A DNA stretch of 64,000 nt from Ancylobacter polymorphus (GCF_030813495.1 NZ_JAUSUI010000004.1:186001-250000); one strand, 5' to 3'. Numbered from the stretch's first letter, positions 26,357 through 37,918 are shown. Made by a program: numbers and translations. Notes: generated by a model not told the origin, from the sequence alone.

Positions 26357-26650
26357 ATGATCGGTCCTACTCCGCCCATCCATCCCGGCGAAATCCTGCG
26401 CGAGGAGTTTCTGATGCCGCTGGGGCTCAAGCCCTATGGCCTTGCCAAGGCGCTGCACGTGCCGCGTACCCGCATCGAGCGGCTGGCGCGCGAGGAAGTG
26501 CCGGTCACGGCTGACACGGCTCTGCGGCTGGGCCGCTATTTCGGCACCGGCCCGGAATTCTGGATGAATCTCCAGACCGCGTTCGACCTCGCCAAGACGC
26601 AGGCGGAACGGCCGGAGCTCGCGAACATAACCCCGCGCGAGGCTGCCTGA
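26357..26650 (+). CDS. higA: HigA-type antitoxin, XRE-like
   Basis: A 97-residue antitoxin with an XRE-type helix-turn-helix. The start PPIHPGEILREEFLMPLGL, followed by YGLAKALHVPRTRIERL and TALRLGRYFGTGPEFWMNLQ, is characteristic of HigA. It binds and neutralises HigB and represses the shared promoter. AAGGAG spans the higB stop and sits 6 bases before the ATG, so translation is coupled to higB. Confidence 0.9.
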   Translation: MIGPTPPIHPGEILREEFLMPLGLKPYGLAKALHVPRTRIERLAREEVPVTADTALRLGRYFGTGPEFWMNLQTAFDLAKTQAERPELANITPREAA

Positions 26651-27257
26651 GCCTTCGTGCTCGGTATACGGCCCATAGCCCGCCCGCCCCGCGCGGTGCT
26701 AGCTGTGGGCCAACACATGGTGAACGCCTGACAGGAGCCCGGCGACGTGAGCGTTGCGTTTGCGAAGGAAGAGAGCGCCGAGGCGGCGTCGGAGACGATT
26801 CTGCCGCCGCGCCCGATCTCCGGCCGAATCAATCTGGTGACGCAGGCGGGGCTCGCGAGGCTGCAGGCGGAACTCGCCGCCGCGCAGCAGGCGCTGGCGG
26901 CCGCGAACGCGCTGGACGATGTCAATGAGCGGCGCCGGCAGGCGGCGATTCCCCTGCGCGATGTCAGCTACTATGCCCAGCGCGTGGAGACGGCCCAGCT
27001 TTCCCCGCCTCCCGCCTCGCACGAGGTCGTCGCCTTCGGCCACACGGTGAGTTTCGAGCGCGAGGATGGCCGGGTGCAGACCTACCGCATCGTCGGCGAG
27101 GATGAGGCCGACCCGTCGCGGGCGACGATCTCGCATGGCTCCCCCGTCGCGCTCGCCCTGATGGGCAAAGCCGTGGGCGACGTGGTCGAGTTCGGGGGGC
27201 GCAGCCTCGAAATCCTCTCCATCGCCTGGGTCGACGAGGCCGGCGGCCAGAGCGCCC

Positions 27258-29120
<1,863 letters not shown>

Positions 29121-29256
29121 GGGCCGCCTTCTGCGCTCGCGATGCGGCACCTTTGTGTCCCCCGGCGGGGGACGGTTTCCCACAGGCGCCGGCGGTATCA
29201 TAAGAATGTAATGGTTCCGGCGCAGCCTCCCGCGCCTTGACCGACGGAGACCCCGC

Positions 29257-29952
29257 ATGCGCCCGCGCCACACCGAGAATCACTATGTCGACCGTGCCGG
29301 CTGGCTGCGTGCCGCCGTGCTGGGGGCCAATGACGGCATTCTCTCCACCGCCAGCCTCATCGTCGGCGTCGCCGCCGCCAATGCCGAGCGCGACGCCGTG
29401 CTGCTCGCCGGCATTGCCGGGCTGGTGGCGGGCGCCATGTCGATGGCGGCGGGCGAATATGTCTCGGTCTCCTCGCAATCCGACACTGAGCGCGCCGACC
29501 TCGCGCGCGAAACCGCCGAGCTTGCCGCCGATCCCGCCGGCGAGGAGGAGGAACTGGCGCAGATCTATGTCGGGCGCGGGCTCGATCCGGCGCTCGCCCG
29601 CCAGGTGGCGCGGCAATTGATGGCGAGGGACGCGCTGGAGGCGCATGCGCGCGACGAACTCGGCATGAACGAGATTACCGCCGCCCGCCCGGTGCAGGCG
29701 GCGCTGGCTTCCGCCGCCAGCTTCGCCGCCGGCGCGGCGCTGCCGCTGGCGACCGCGCTGCTGATGCCGCTCTCCGGCCTGCCGCTGACGGTGTCGGGCG
29801 CCGCGCTGGCCTTCCTCGCCCTGCTCGGCGTTGCCGGGGCGAAGGCGGGCGGGGCCGATCCCGTGAAGGCGGCGCTGCGCGTCACCTTCTGGGGCGCGCT
29901 GGCCATGGCCGCCACCGCCGCCATCGGCGCGGTCTCCGGCACGATGGTGTAG
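29257..29952 (+). CDS. VIT1/CCC1 family transporter
   Basis: A 231-residue integral membrane protein of the VIT/CCC1 group, which moves Fe(II) or Mn(II). The start [20 protein letters not shown] and the first helix pair with [21 protein letters not shown] are the family signature. A central cytoplasmic helical region (about 75-135) contains the acidic metal-binding residues. Helices near 145-230 complete about five. The gene is alone between the ABC exporter and hemF. Confidence 0.87.
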   Translation: MRPRHTENHYVDRAGWLRAAVLGANDGILSTASLIVGVAAANAERDAVLLAGIAGLVAGAMSMAAGEYVSVSSQSDTERADLARETAELAADPAGEEEELAQIYVGRGLDPALARQVARQLMARDALEAHARDELGMNEITAARPVQAALASAASFAAGAALPLATALLMPLSGLPLTVSGAALAFLALLGVAGAKAGGADPVKAALRVTFWGALAMAATAAIGAVSGTMV

Positions 29953-30020
29953 CCCGCCCTTCCGGCGCGCGGCGGGAGAGGCTAGAAGCGGGCCTGCGTC
30001 CATCCGCAGGAGCAGCCGTC

Positions 30021-30914
30021 ATGAGTGCCGAGACCGCCGCCGCCATCGAGGCCCGCAAGGCCGCCGCCCGCGCCTGGTTCGAGGAATTGCGCGACCGCAT
30101 CTGCGCCGCCTTCGAAACGCTGGAGGACGAGGCACCGGAAGCGCTCTATCCCGGCGCCCCCGGCCGCTTCGAGCGCACCCCGTGGCAGCGTACCGACCAT
30201 TCCGGCGCGCCGGGCGGTGGCGGCGTGATGTCGCTGATGCGCGGGCGGCTGTTCGAGAAGGTGGGTGTCCACTGCTCCACCGTGCATGGCGAATTCGCGC
30301 CCGAATTCCGCAAGCAGATTCCCGGCGCGGAGGAAGACCCGCGCTTCCACGCGACAGGCATCTCGCTCATCGCCCATATGGCGAACCCGCATGTGCCGGC
30401 GGTGCACATGAACACGCGTTTCGTCGTCACCACCAAGGCGTGGTTCGGCGGCGGGGCGGACCTGACCCCGGTGCTGGAAGCCCGCCGCACCCAGGAAGAC
30501 CCGGATTCGGTGGCTTTCCACGCGGCGATGCGCGGCGCCTGCGAGGGCCGCCCGCACATCGACTATGCCCGCTACAAAGAGTGGTGCGACGAGTATTTCT
30601 ATCTGCCGCACCGCAAGGAAATGCGCGGCATCGGCGGCATTTTCTACGACTGGCTGGACTCGGGCGACTGGAACGCGGACTTCCACTTCACCAAGGCGGT
30701 GGGGCTTGCCTTTCTCGATGTCTATCCCCGTCTCGTGCGGGCGAACATGGCGACGCCGTGGAACGAGGCGGCGCGCGAGGAACAGCTGATCCGCCGAGGC
30801 CGCTATGTCGAGTTCAACCTGCTCTATGACCGTGGCACGCTGTTCGGGCTGAAGACCGGGGGCAATGTGGATTCGATCCTCTCCTCCATGCCGCCGGTGG
30901 TGAAGTGGCCGTGA
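30021..30914 (+). CDS. hemF: Oxygen-dependent coproporphyrinogen-III oxidase
   Basis: HemF decarboxylates two propionates of coproporphyrinogen III to vinyl groups with O2, giving protoporphyrinogen IX for haem. The 297-residue protein has the conserved blocks [49 protein letters not shown] and a C-terminal [21 protein letters not shown]. Length fits the family (about 300). It is followed by the repeat and GIY-YIG region, with no other haem gene adjacent. Confidence 0.95.
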   Translation: MSAETAAAIEARKAAARAWFEELRDRICAAFETLEDEAPEALYPGAPGRFERTPWQRTDHSGAPGGGGVMSLMRGRLFEKVGVHCSTVHGEFAPEFRKQIPGAEEDPRFHATGISLIAHMANPHVPAVHMNTRFVVTTKAWFGGGADLTPVLEARRTQEDPDSVAFHAAMRGACEGRPHIDYARYKEWCDEYFYLPHRKEMRGIGGIFYDWLDSGDWNADFHFTKAVGLAFLDVYPRLVRANMATPWNEAAREEQLIRRGRYVEFNLLYDRGTLFGLKTGGNVDSILSSMPPVVKWP

Positions 30915-30944
30915 CAGCGCGAGCGCTGAATCCCCTTCTGCCCC

Positions 30945-31054
30945 CTCATCCCCGGGCTTGACCCGGGGATCCAGCTTTCCGCATCCGCATGGCTTGCTCG
31001 AGGGCTTGGCGAGCGGAGCCGTCTCTGGGTGCCCGGGTCAAGCCCGGGCATGAG
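30945..31054. repeat. 110-bp inverted-arm repeat, left full copy
   Basis: The arm CTCATCCCCGGGCTTGACCC (continuing to GGGGATCCAGC) is mirrored by CTGGGTGCCCGGGTCAAGCC (continuing to CGGGCATGAG). The 50-bp core begins TTTCCGCATCC and ends GGAGCCGTCT. The element is identical to the copy at 31508-31617 over at least 109 bp, and has arms related to the element at 22271. The two copies flank the GIY-YIG element. Confidence 0.88.
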
Positions 31055-31084
31055 GCGGAGCGCAGGTCCCCAGCTACACACGCC

Positions 31085-31477
31085 CTCATCCCCGGGCTTG
31101 ACCCGGGGATCCAGCCTTTCGGCCGTCACAGCAGGTCGTCGTAAAGGTCCCGCCAGTCGGGATTGTCGCGCTCGATCAGGGCGAGCTTCCAGCGGCGCGG
31201 CCAGTGCTTGAGGTTCTTTTCGCGCTGGATCGCGGCCATGGCGGTGTCGTGCGGCTCGGCAAAGACAAGCGTCTTGACCCCGTATTGCTCGGTAAACCCG
31301 CCGAACAGGCCTGTCCGATGCTCGTGCATGCGCTTGGGAAGATCTCGGGTCACGCCGACATAGAGCGTCCCGTTACGTTGGCTGGCGAGGATATAGACCC
31401 AGTGCGGCTTCATGGCCTGTCACGCCCCGCCGGTCAGAGTGTGAAGTCTGGGTGCCCGGGTCAAGCCCGGGCATGAG
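31085..31477. mobile_element. Repeat element with a GIY-YIG gene in place of its core
   Basis: The left arm (31085-31115) and the right arm (31448-31477) are the same arms as in the gene-less 110-bp copies on either side, but between them lies a complete GIY-YIG gene instead of the 50-bp core. A linker with GGAGCGCAGGTCCCCAGCTA occurs at both sides (from 31056 and from 31479), so the flanks are also duplicated. The arrangement suggests an autonomous version of the repeat, but mobility is inferred, not shown. Confidence 0.6.
31126..31413 (-). CDS. Single-domain GIY-YIG nuclease
   Basis: A 95-residue protein consisting of just one GIY-YIG domain. VYILASQRNGTLYVGVTRDL corresponds to the two GIY/YIG strands (here VYI and YVG), followed by the arginine helix (RMHEHR) and a conserved Glu region in FAEPHDTAMAAIQREKNLKHWPR. 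It resembles the UPF0213/YhbQ-type proteins that occur in many copies per genome in alphaproteobacteria. The start is ATG. It is embedded between two inverted repeat arms, with the stop 10 bases from the left arm and the start 34 bases from the right arm. Confidence 0.88.
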   Translation of the reverse strand: MKPHWVYILASQRNGTLYVGVTRDLPKRMHEHRTGLFGGFTEQYGVKTLVFAEPHDTAMAAIQREKNLKHWPRRWKLALIERDNPDWRDLYDDLL

Positions 31478-31507
31478 TCGGAGCGCAGGTCCCCAGCTAC
31501 ACACGTC

Positions 31508-31617
31508 CTCATCCCCGGGCTTGACCCGGGGATCCAGCTTTCCGCATCCGCATGGCTTGCTCGAGGGCTTGGCGAGCGGAGCCGTCTCTGGGTGCCCGGG
31601 TCAAGCCCGGGCATGAG
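31508..31617. repeat. 110-bp inverted-arm repeat, right full copy
   Basis: Same sequence and orientation as the copy at 30945-31054, identical over at least 109 bp. Direct duplication of a whole element on both sides of the gene-bearing copy implies recent amplification or unequal recombination. It ends 18 bp before the MaoC-like gene. Confidence 0.88.
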
Positions 31618-31635
31618 GGGGCGGTCAGGCCCCCG

Positions 31636-32112
31636 TCACCCCTCCAGCCGTTCCACGAACAGGCTGTTGGTGAACTCCAGCACCCGCGTGCCGGCGGGGT
31701 CGGTGGCGGTCTCAAGCGTGAAGACGAGGCCCCATTCCGGACGGCTTGCGCTCGGCTTCTTCGCCGTCACCTCGCTGAGAAAGGCCAGCGTGTCGCCGGG
31801 GCGCACCGGGCGCAGCCAGCGCAGATCCTTGAAACCGGGGGAGGGACCGAGGCGCGGCACCGGCCTTCCCTCGCGCCGCAGAAGCTCATGCTCGCGGGCC
31901 CAGGCCTGCGCCCGCAGCCGGGCGGAAATCGCCACCACATGCCAGCCGGAGGCCACCAGCCCGCCGAAATGGGTGCGCGCGCCCGCCGCCGCGTCGAGAT
32001 GGAAGGGTTGCGGATCGAAGGCGCGGGCGAAGGCGACGATTTCGCCTTCGGTGAAGCTGTGCGCGCCGAGCCGGGTGCGGGCGCCGATCTCGATATCCTC
32101 AAAGAACCGCAT
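31636..32112 (-). CDS. MaoC-like dehydratase, 158 aa
   Basis: A hot-dog fold protein of the (R)-specific enoyl-CoA hydratase type. The hydratase-2 motif is FARAFDPQPFHLDAAAG (about 28-44), with the catalytic Asp and His in FDPQPFHLD. The later FKDLRWLRPVRPGDTL is also typical. It forms a pair with the upstream 152-residue paralogue 9 bp away, and the two may act as a heterodimer on acyl-CoA thioesters. No other fatty acid gene is nearby. Confidence 0.85.
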   Translation of the reverse strand: MRFFEDIEIGARTRLGAHSFTEGEIVAFARAFDPQPFHLDAAAGARTHFGGLVASGWHVVAISARLRAQAWAREHELLRREGRPVPRLGPSPGFKDLRWLRPVRPGDTLAFLSEVTAKKPSASRPEWGLVFTLETATDPAGTRVLEFTNSLFVERLEG

Positions 32113-32121
32113 GACACCCCC

Positions 32122-32580
32122 TCAGGCTGGCCGGAAGCCGGGATTGCGCCGGCCGAACAGGATGGTGCCGACAAGGTCCGCCATCACCTCGCCGGCGGCG
32201 TCCAGCAGTTCGAAGCGAAATTTCACCAGCCCCATTTCCGGCCGGCTTTTCGAGGAGCGGGTCTCCAGCACCTGCCGGCGCAGGCTCAGCACCGTGCCGG
32301 GATGCACCGGCTTGAGGAAGCGCACCTCGTCGAGGCCGGGCGAGCCGAGGCAGTCGCTGCCGATGAGGAAGCCGTCGGCGGCGAGGCGCATGAAGATGCA
32401 GCACAGATGCCAGCCGGAGGCCGAGAGCCCGCCGAGCCGCGTCGCCTCGGCGGCGGAATCGTCGAGATGGATGGGCTGGGGGTCGTAGTCGCGGGCGAAG
32501 GCGAGGATTTCCTCGCGCCCGACCACATAGCGCCCGCAGGTGGCCACATGCCCCTCCTGAAAATCCTCCCAGAACAGCAT
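32122..32580 (-). CDS. MaoC-like dehydratase, 152 aa
   Basis: Second member of the MaoC pair. The motif FARDYDPQPIHLDDSAA (about 29-45) has the same catalytic Asp and His as its neighbour, and VRFLKPVHPGTVLSLRRQVL matches the hot-dog beta-sheet. The two proteins share the first strand (F-x-E-D) and the SRPEWGLV or SRPEMGLV segment, so they arose by tandem duplication. The start ATG lies at the 5' end of the transcription unit. Confidence 0.85.
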   Translation of the reverse strand: MLFWEDFQEGHVATCGRYVVGREEILAFARDYDPQPIHLDDSAAEATRLGGLSASGWHLCCIFMRLAADGFLIGSDCLGSPGLDEVRFLKPVHPGTVLSLRRQVLETRSSKSRPEMGLVKFRFELLDAAGEVMADLVGTILFGRRNPGFRPA

Positions 32581-32653
32581 CGCGTCCCCCCCTGCGCCCG
32601 TCCATGACAGGCGAGCGGCGCGGCAAGGTCAAGAGCGGCGAGGGGCGGGTCGG

Positions 32654-33130
32654 CTACAGTTCCATCTTCACGATGGCGATCGGGTCGCCGCCGACGCCGT
32701 GGGAGAAGAAGCCCCGGCCGATGGGGCGGAAGCCGTGGCGGCGGTAGAAGCCTTCGGCGTTGGCGGTCGCTTCCACCTTCACCGGGCCGTCATGGCCGCG
32801 CCGGGCGGTTTTGAGGCCGATCTCCAGCAGGCGGCGGCCGAGACCTGCCCCGGCGGCGTCGGGGAGCAGGAACAGGCGGGTGATCTCGCCCGGCTCGGCA
32901 TCGACGAAGCCGACCACCGCGCCGCCACGGTCGGCCACCACCACGCCGCCCCGGGCGATGAGCGCCTCATAATAGGCGGGCGTGCGCTCCCCCATCCATC
33001 CCTCGATCTGCGCGGCGGAATAATGTCCGCGCGCGAGGCCGGCGACGGAAAGGCGCGTCACCTCGAACAGCGCGCCGCCCTCGCCGGGGCGGGCGGGGCG
33101 GAGCACGGGAGCGCCGTCGTCAGCCGTCAT
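32654..33130 (-). CDS. GNAT family N-acetyltransferase
   Basis: A 158-residue GNAT. ITRLFLLPDAAGAGLGRRLL (about 89-108) is motif A with the A-G-L-G acetyl-CoA loop, and KVEATANAEGFYRRHGFRPI is motif B. Substrate unknown. It is 20 bp downstream of ychF on the same strand and may be co-transcribed. Confidence 0.85.
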   Translation of the reverse strand: MTADDGAPVLRPARPGEGGALFEVTRLSVAGLARGHYSAAQIEGWMGERTPAYYEALIARGGVVVADRGGAVVGFVDAEPGEITRLFLLPDAAGAGLGRRLLEIGLKTARRGHDGPVKVEATANAEGFYRRHGFRPIGRGFFSHGVGGDPIAIVKMEL

Positions 33131-33150
33131 GGGCGCGCGGTCGTCGCGGG

Positions 33151-34248
33151 TCAGGTGTTGAAGCGGAAATGCAGCACGTCGCCATCGGCGACGACATATT
33201 CCTTGCCTTCCAGCCGCAGCCGGCCGGCATCGCGCGCGCCGGCTTCGCCCTTGCCCTTGACATAGTCGTCAAAGGCGATGGTCTCGGCGCGGATGAAGCC
33301 CTTTTCGAAGTCCGAATGGATGACGCCGGCCGCGCCCGGTGCCTTGGTGCCTGCCGTGATGGTCCAGGCGCGGGCTTCCTTGGGGCCGACGGTGAAATAG
33401 GTCACGAGCTTCAAGAGCTCATAGCCGGTGCGGATGATGCGGTTGAGGCCGGGCTCTTCGAGGTCGATGGCTTCGAGATAGTCCTTCTGCTCCTCGGCCG
33501 GCAGCACGGCGATCTCGCTCTCGATCTTGGCGGAGACGACGACGGCCTTGGCGCCTTCCTCCGCCGCGCGGGCGAAGACCTCAGCCGAGAGGGAATTGCC
33601 GTTCTTGGCCGAGGCTTCCTCGACATTGCAGACATAGAGCACGGGCTTGGAGGATAGCAGGCCGAGCATGCGGAAGGCCTTCTCCTCCTCCGGCTTCACC
33701 TCGACGAGGCGCGCCGGCTTGCCGTCGCGCAGCAGCACGAGGGCGCGGTTCATCAGGTCGAGCAGCTCCTTGGCTTCCTTGTCGCCGCCCTTGGCCTTCT
33801 TCTCCAGCGCGCCGGCGCGCTTTTCCAGGCTTTCGAGGTCGGCGAGCATCAGCTCGGTCTCGATGGTCTCGATGTCGGACACCGGGGCGAGCTTGCCCTC
33901 GACATGGGTGACATCGGAATCCTCGAAGCAGCGCACCACATGGGCGATGGCGTCGCATTCGCGGATATTGGCGAGGAACTGGTTGCCGAGCCCTTCACCC
34001 TTGGAGGCGCCGCGCACCAGGCCGGCAATGTCGACGAAGGTGAGGCGGGTGGGGATGATCTGCTGCGAGCCGGCGATCTGCGCCAGCGTCTCCAGCCGCG
34101 CATCCGGCACCGCCACGTCGCCGACATTCGGCTCGATGGTGCAGAACGGGTAGTTCGCCGCCTGCGCCGCCGCCGTCTGCGTCAGCGCGTTGAAGAGGGT
34201 CGACTTGCCGACGTTGGGCAGGCCGACAATGCCGCATTTGAAGCCCAT
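33151..34248 (-). CDS. ychF: YchF/OLA1 family ATPase
   Basis: A 365-residue TRAFAC-class P-loop protein that prefers ATP to GTP and binds ribosomes; in E. coli it is redox regulated. The N-terminus CGIVGLPNVGKSTLFNALTQ holds the P-loop, FVDIAGLVRGASKGEGLGNQ is the switch region and VCNVEEAS is the atypical nucleotide-specificity motif. A C-terminal TGS domain ends DGDVLHFRFN. The ATG at 34248 is preferred over an upstream one at 34275. A 15-bp tandem repeat lies just upstream. Confidence 0.93.
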   Translation of the reverse strand: MGFKCGIVGLPNVGKSTLFNALTQTAAAQAANYPFCTIEPNVGDVAVPDARLETLAQIAGSQQIIPTRLTFVDIAGLVRGASKGEGLGNQFLANIRECDAIAHVVRCFEDSDVTHVEGKLAPVSDIETIETELMLADLESLEKRAGALEKKAKGGDKEAKELLDLMNRALVLLRDGKPARLVEVKPEEEKAFRMLGLLSSKPVLYVCNVEEASAKNGNSLSAEVFARAAEEGAKAVVVSAKIESEIAVLPAEEQKDYLEAIDLEEPGLNRIIRTGYELLKLVTYFTVGPKEARAWTITAGTKAPGAAGVIHSDFEKGFIRAETIAFDDYVKGKGEAGARDAGRLRLEGKEYVVADGDVLHFRFNT

Positions 34249-34311
34249 GATGCGATGCTCGGTCGAGAGGAACAATTGCCGCCGTGGTTAGGCAGAATGG
34301 CGGGCGAGTGC

Positions 34312-34350
34312 AAGTGAGGCCCTGCGAAGTGAGGCCCTGCGAAGTGAGGC
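34312..34350. repeat. 15-bp tandem repeat, 2.6 copies
   Basis: AAGTGAGGCCCTGCG occurs twice in full (34312-34326 and 34327-34341) and a third partial copy AAGTGAGGC follows. The array lies between the start of ychF and the end of pth. Slipped-strand copy-number variation is possible. Confidence 0.8.
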
Positions 34351-34377
34351 GCCACCGGCGGGGAAGGCGCCCGGTGT

Positions 34378-34989
34378 TCAGCCCGGCTTCTTGCCGGGCT
34401 TTTCCGCCGGGCCGACGCCGCGCGCTTCCAGAAACAGGTGCATGCGGTTCTGGAACTCGTCCAGCCGGTGGGTGGCGAGCAGGCCGGCAAGTTCGGCGCA
34501 GCCGTCGCACACCGCCTCCACCCAGTCGCGCTCGGCCTTGGCGAAGTCGCTCAGCACGTAATTGTGCACCAGCGCCTTGTCGCCGGGATGACCGATGCCG
34601 AGGCGCACGCGCGCATAGTCATTGCCGCAATGGGCGGTGATGGAGCGCAGGCCATTATGCCCGGCATTGCCGCCGCCGACCTTGTAGCGCACCTTGGCAG
34701 GGGGCAGGTCGAGTTCGTCATGGAAGGCGAACACGTCGCGCAGCTCGATCTTGTAGAAGCGCTGGGCTTCGGCGACGGCGCGGCCGGACTCGTTCATGTA
34801 GGTTTCCGGCAGCAAAGCGAGCACCTTCTGGCCCTCGATCTCGCCTTCGCAGGCGGCGCCCTGAAAGCGGCGGCGCCAGGGCGAGAAACGATGCCGGCGG
34901 GCGATGGCGTCCACCGCCATGAAGCCGATATTGTGCCGGTTGCCGGCATATTTGGACCCGGGATTGCCGAGCCCGGTGAACAGCAGCAC
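34378..34989 (-). CDS. pth: Peptidyl-tRNA hydrolase
   Basis: Pth frees tRNA from prematurely released peptidyl-tRNA. The protein starts at GTG (34989), which has GGAGG six bases upstream and gives [11 protein letters not shown], the classic N-terminus; an ATG at 35010 adds seven non-conserved residues. The 203-residue product includes the catalytic His in NRHNIGF, then [23 protein letters not shown] and [13 protein letters not shown], all conserved. The C-terminus extends to a Lys/Pro-rich tail. It is downstream of rplY and its terminator. Confidence 0.93.
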   Translation of the reverse strand: MLLFTGLGNPGSKYAGNRHNIGFMAVDAIARRHRFSPWRRRFQGAACEGEIEGQKVLALLPETYMNESGRAVAEAQRFYKIELRDVFAFHDELDLPPAKVRYKVGGGNAGHNGLRSITAHCGNDYARVRLGIGHPGDKALVHNYVLSDFAKAERDWVEAVCDGCAELAGLLATHRLDEFQNRMHLFLEARGVGPAEKPGKKPG

Positions 34990-35027
34990 CGCGCGCCTCC
35001 TGCAGTTCATGCCTCGCCGCGAAACGA

Positions 35028-35053
35028 CAAAAGCCGGAAGCGGGCTTCCGGCT
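35028..35053 (-). terminator. Rho-independent terminator after rplY
   Basis: AGCCGGAAG and CTTCCGGCT form a perfect 9-bp stem with loop CGGG; on the minus strand the hairpin is followed by TTTTG. It lies between the rplY stop and the pth start. Confidence 0.7.
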
Positions 35054-35121
35054 CTCCTCGCGGGATGGGCGGGCGGCACCGCGAAGGGCCGCCCGGATCA
35101 GCCGTTTCAGCCGTAAAGGCG

Positions 35122-35745
35122 TCAGCCCTTGGCGGCGTCCGCCGCGGCAGCCGCGGCTTCGTCTTCCTCGGCTTCCTTCAGGCCCGACGGGGCGGTGATG
35201 GTGGCCAGCGTGTCGTCGCCATGGCCGGCCCAGGTCACGCCCGCCGGCAGCTTGACCGCCGAGAGGTGGATGGAGTCGCCGAAATTGTAGCCGGAGAGAT
35301 CGACCTCGATCGCGTCGGGGATCGAGTCCGCCGGCACGTTGAGGGAAACGGTGTGGCTGACGATGTTCAGCGTGCCGCCCTGCTTGATCGCCGGGGCCGT
35401 CTCGGCGTTCAGGAAGTGCACCGGCACGTCGACCGACAGGGTGGCGCCAACGGCGACGCGCAGGAAGTCGATGTGCAGCGGGAAGTCCTTGACCGGATCG
35501 AGCTGATAGTCGCGCGGGATCACCCGGTGCTTCTCGCCCTCGACCTCGACGTTGAACAGCGTGGTCAGGAAGTGGCCGGCATAGATGATCTTGTTGATCT
35601 CGATATGATCGAGCGTGATGCCGACGGGGGCCTTGCCGTCGCCATAGATGACGGCGGGTACGCGACCGGCGCGGCGTTCTGCACGAGCGGCCCCCTTGCC
35701 GACCTTCGTGCGCGCCTGCGCCTTCAGTTCCTTGATGGCGGTCAT
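35122..35745 (-). CDS. rplY: Ribosomal protein bL25 (CTC form)
   Basis: The 207-residue long form of L25 binds 5S rRNA. The N-terminal domain starts AIKELKAQARTKVGKGAARA and contains GRVPAVIYG. The C-terminal beta domain contains VDVPVHFLNAETAPAI and INKI-type sheets. An acidic Ala/Glu-rich tail (EEDEAAAAAADAAKG) ends the protein. The ATG at 35745 is preceded by GAGGA. Family length for this form is about 200. Confidence 0.92.
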   Translation of the reverse strand: MTAIKELKAQARTKVGKGAARAERRAGRVPAVIYGDGKAPVGITLDHIEINKIIYAGHFLTTLFNVEVEGEKHRVIPRDYQLDPVKDFPLHIDFLRVAVGATLSVDVPVHFLNAETAPAIKQGGTLNIVSHTVSLNVPADSIPDAIEVDLSGYNFGDSIHLSAVKLPAGVTWAGHGDDTLATITAPSGLKEAEEDEAAAAAADAAKG

Positions 35746-35912
35746 GATTGTCCTCAAATGGTTGCAAAAGGAGAAGGCCGCTTGCGCGGCCCGTTCCTTC
35801 AGGCTCGGTACGGTGAGCCCCGGCGCGCCTCCAGGGGTGCGGAAAGGCCGGGGCCGGGCGGGCTCATAGCAGCAAAAGCCTTGGCCGGCAATGCGCCGCC
35901 GGCGCGGCGGCT

Positions 35913-36836
35913 TCAGAACTTGCCGAGCACCCCGGCCTTGACGAGGCCGCTCGCCTCCGAACCGGGCGCCTGCGAGCGCTCCACCGAGATGTAGCGCTCG
36001 GCGCGGCCGGCCGGCGCGCGCAGCTCCACTCCGGTGCGCACCGTCTGCCCCTTGTCCACCTCGACCGTCGTGCCGAGCTGTTCCGCCCCGAGGCCGAGCG
36101 GCGCCAGCGGCACCGACACGGTGCTGCCGACGGCGATATTGTCATAGAGCGTCGCGGAGGCCGGGTTCGGTCCGGCGGAGGCGCCCAGAGTGCCGGTGCT
36201 GTAGACGGTGAGATGGTCCTGCTCCAGCCCGAGCCGGCCTTTCAGTTCGCCCGAACCGCTGGTGCTGGTGGTCGCGAGCGCGCCTGAGGCGGGAGCGGTG
36301 GCGCTGGCGCTGGAGGAGACCGACATGATCGCCGCGCCCTGGCGCAGCTCCATCTGCGTCGGCAGCTGGGTCCGCGCCCGCTGCACGGGGGCGCTGCGCT
36401 TTTCGATCAGCTGGTAGGGCGTGGGCGCTTCCGGCTCCGGCTCTTCCGGCGGTCCGCCGAGGCCGAGATCGATGCTCTCCCACAGCGAGGGCATGACGGC
36501 GGTTTCCTGCGCGGGATCGAAGGTCACGGGCGCCGCCGCAGCGGCAGGCGGGGGCGGGGCGGGCTGTGCCGCTTCCGCCGCCGCATCGGCCGCGTCGTGA
36601 GCGGCGTCATAGGCCGAGCCCCCGGCGGCTGCCTCGTCATAGGGCGAGATCATGATCACCCCGAACCACGGGTCCGGCAGGCCGGGCTTGGTCACGGTGC
36701 CGATGGACTGGGCGGCGGCCGGCAAGGCGAGGGCGAGCAGCAGGCCCGTCGCGGGCGCGACGCGGCGGGTGAGGGGCGCGAGGCGGATCCCGAAGGGGCG
36801 CGGCAAGGAGAGACGCGGCAAGGGAGTACGCGGCAT
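35913..36836 (-). CDS. Exported Ala/Pro-rich hypothetical protein
   Basis: I do not recognise the function. From the ATG at 36836 it has 307 residues. An N-terminal basic stretch and hydrophobic ATGLLLALALPAAAQS point to a signal peptide cleaved near residue 43. An Ala/Pro-rich linker (about 65-110) follows, then a Ser/Thr-rich part and a beta-rich C-terminus with GVELRAPAGRAERYISVERS. It may be a periplasmic or surface protein anchored by its beta domain. No ribosome site is evident before the start. It lies between rplY and prs. Confidence 0.65.
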   Translation of the reverse strand: MPRTPLPRLSLPRPFGIRLAPLTRRVAPATGLLLALALPAAAQSIGTVTKPGLPDPWFGVIMISPYDEAAAGGSAYDAAHDAADAAAEAAQPAPPPPAAAAAPVTFDPAQETAVMPSLWESIDLGLGGPPEEPEPEAPTPYQLIEKRSAPVQRARTQLPTQMELRQGAAIMSVSSSASATAPASGALATTSTSGSGELKGRLGLEQDHLTVYSTGTLGASAGPNPASATLYDNIAVGSTVSVPLAPLGLGAEQLGTTVEVDKGQTVRTGVELRAPAGRAERYISVERSQAPGSEASGLVKAGVLGKF

Positions 36837-36890
36837 CAGAACAGTCCGGTCGATTTCAGCGAGCGGACAGGGTGCAGCCGAACTGTGGAC

Positions 36891-36917
36891 GCAAGATGGC
36901 GCAGCGCAGCATCTTGC
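36891..36917. other. Hairpin upstream of the exported protein gene
   Basis: GCAAGATG and CATCTTGC form a perfect 8-bp stem with an 11-base loop. It sits after the prs stop codon and before the exported-protein gene; no U-tract follows on either strand, so termination is doubtful. Confidence 0.4.
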
Positions 36918-36964
36918 CACTGCGCGTTCATCATCAACGAGTTAGGCGGTGTTTCCGCGCCCGC

Positions 36965-37918
<954 letters not shown>

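Noticed and set aside
26065-26650. higBA as evidence of a plasmid or mobile island
   Set aside because: The locus sits between housekeeping genes with no integrase, transposase or repeat boundary, so it is a simple chromosomal toxin-antitoxin pair.
35772-35795. GGCCGC-TTGC-GCGGCC hairpin as a terminator
   Set aside because: It has no U-tract on either strand and lies in the leader region of rplY; function is undecided, so it is not listed.
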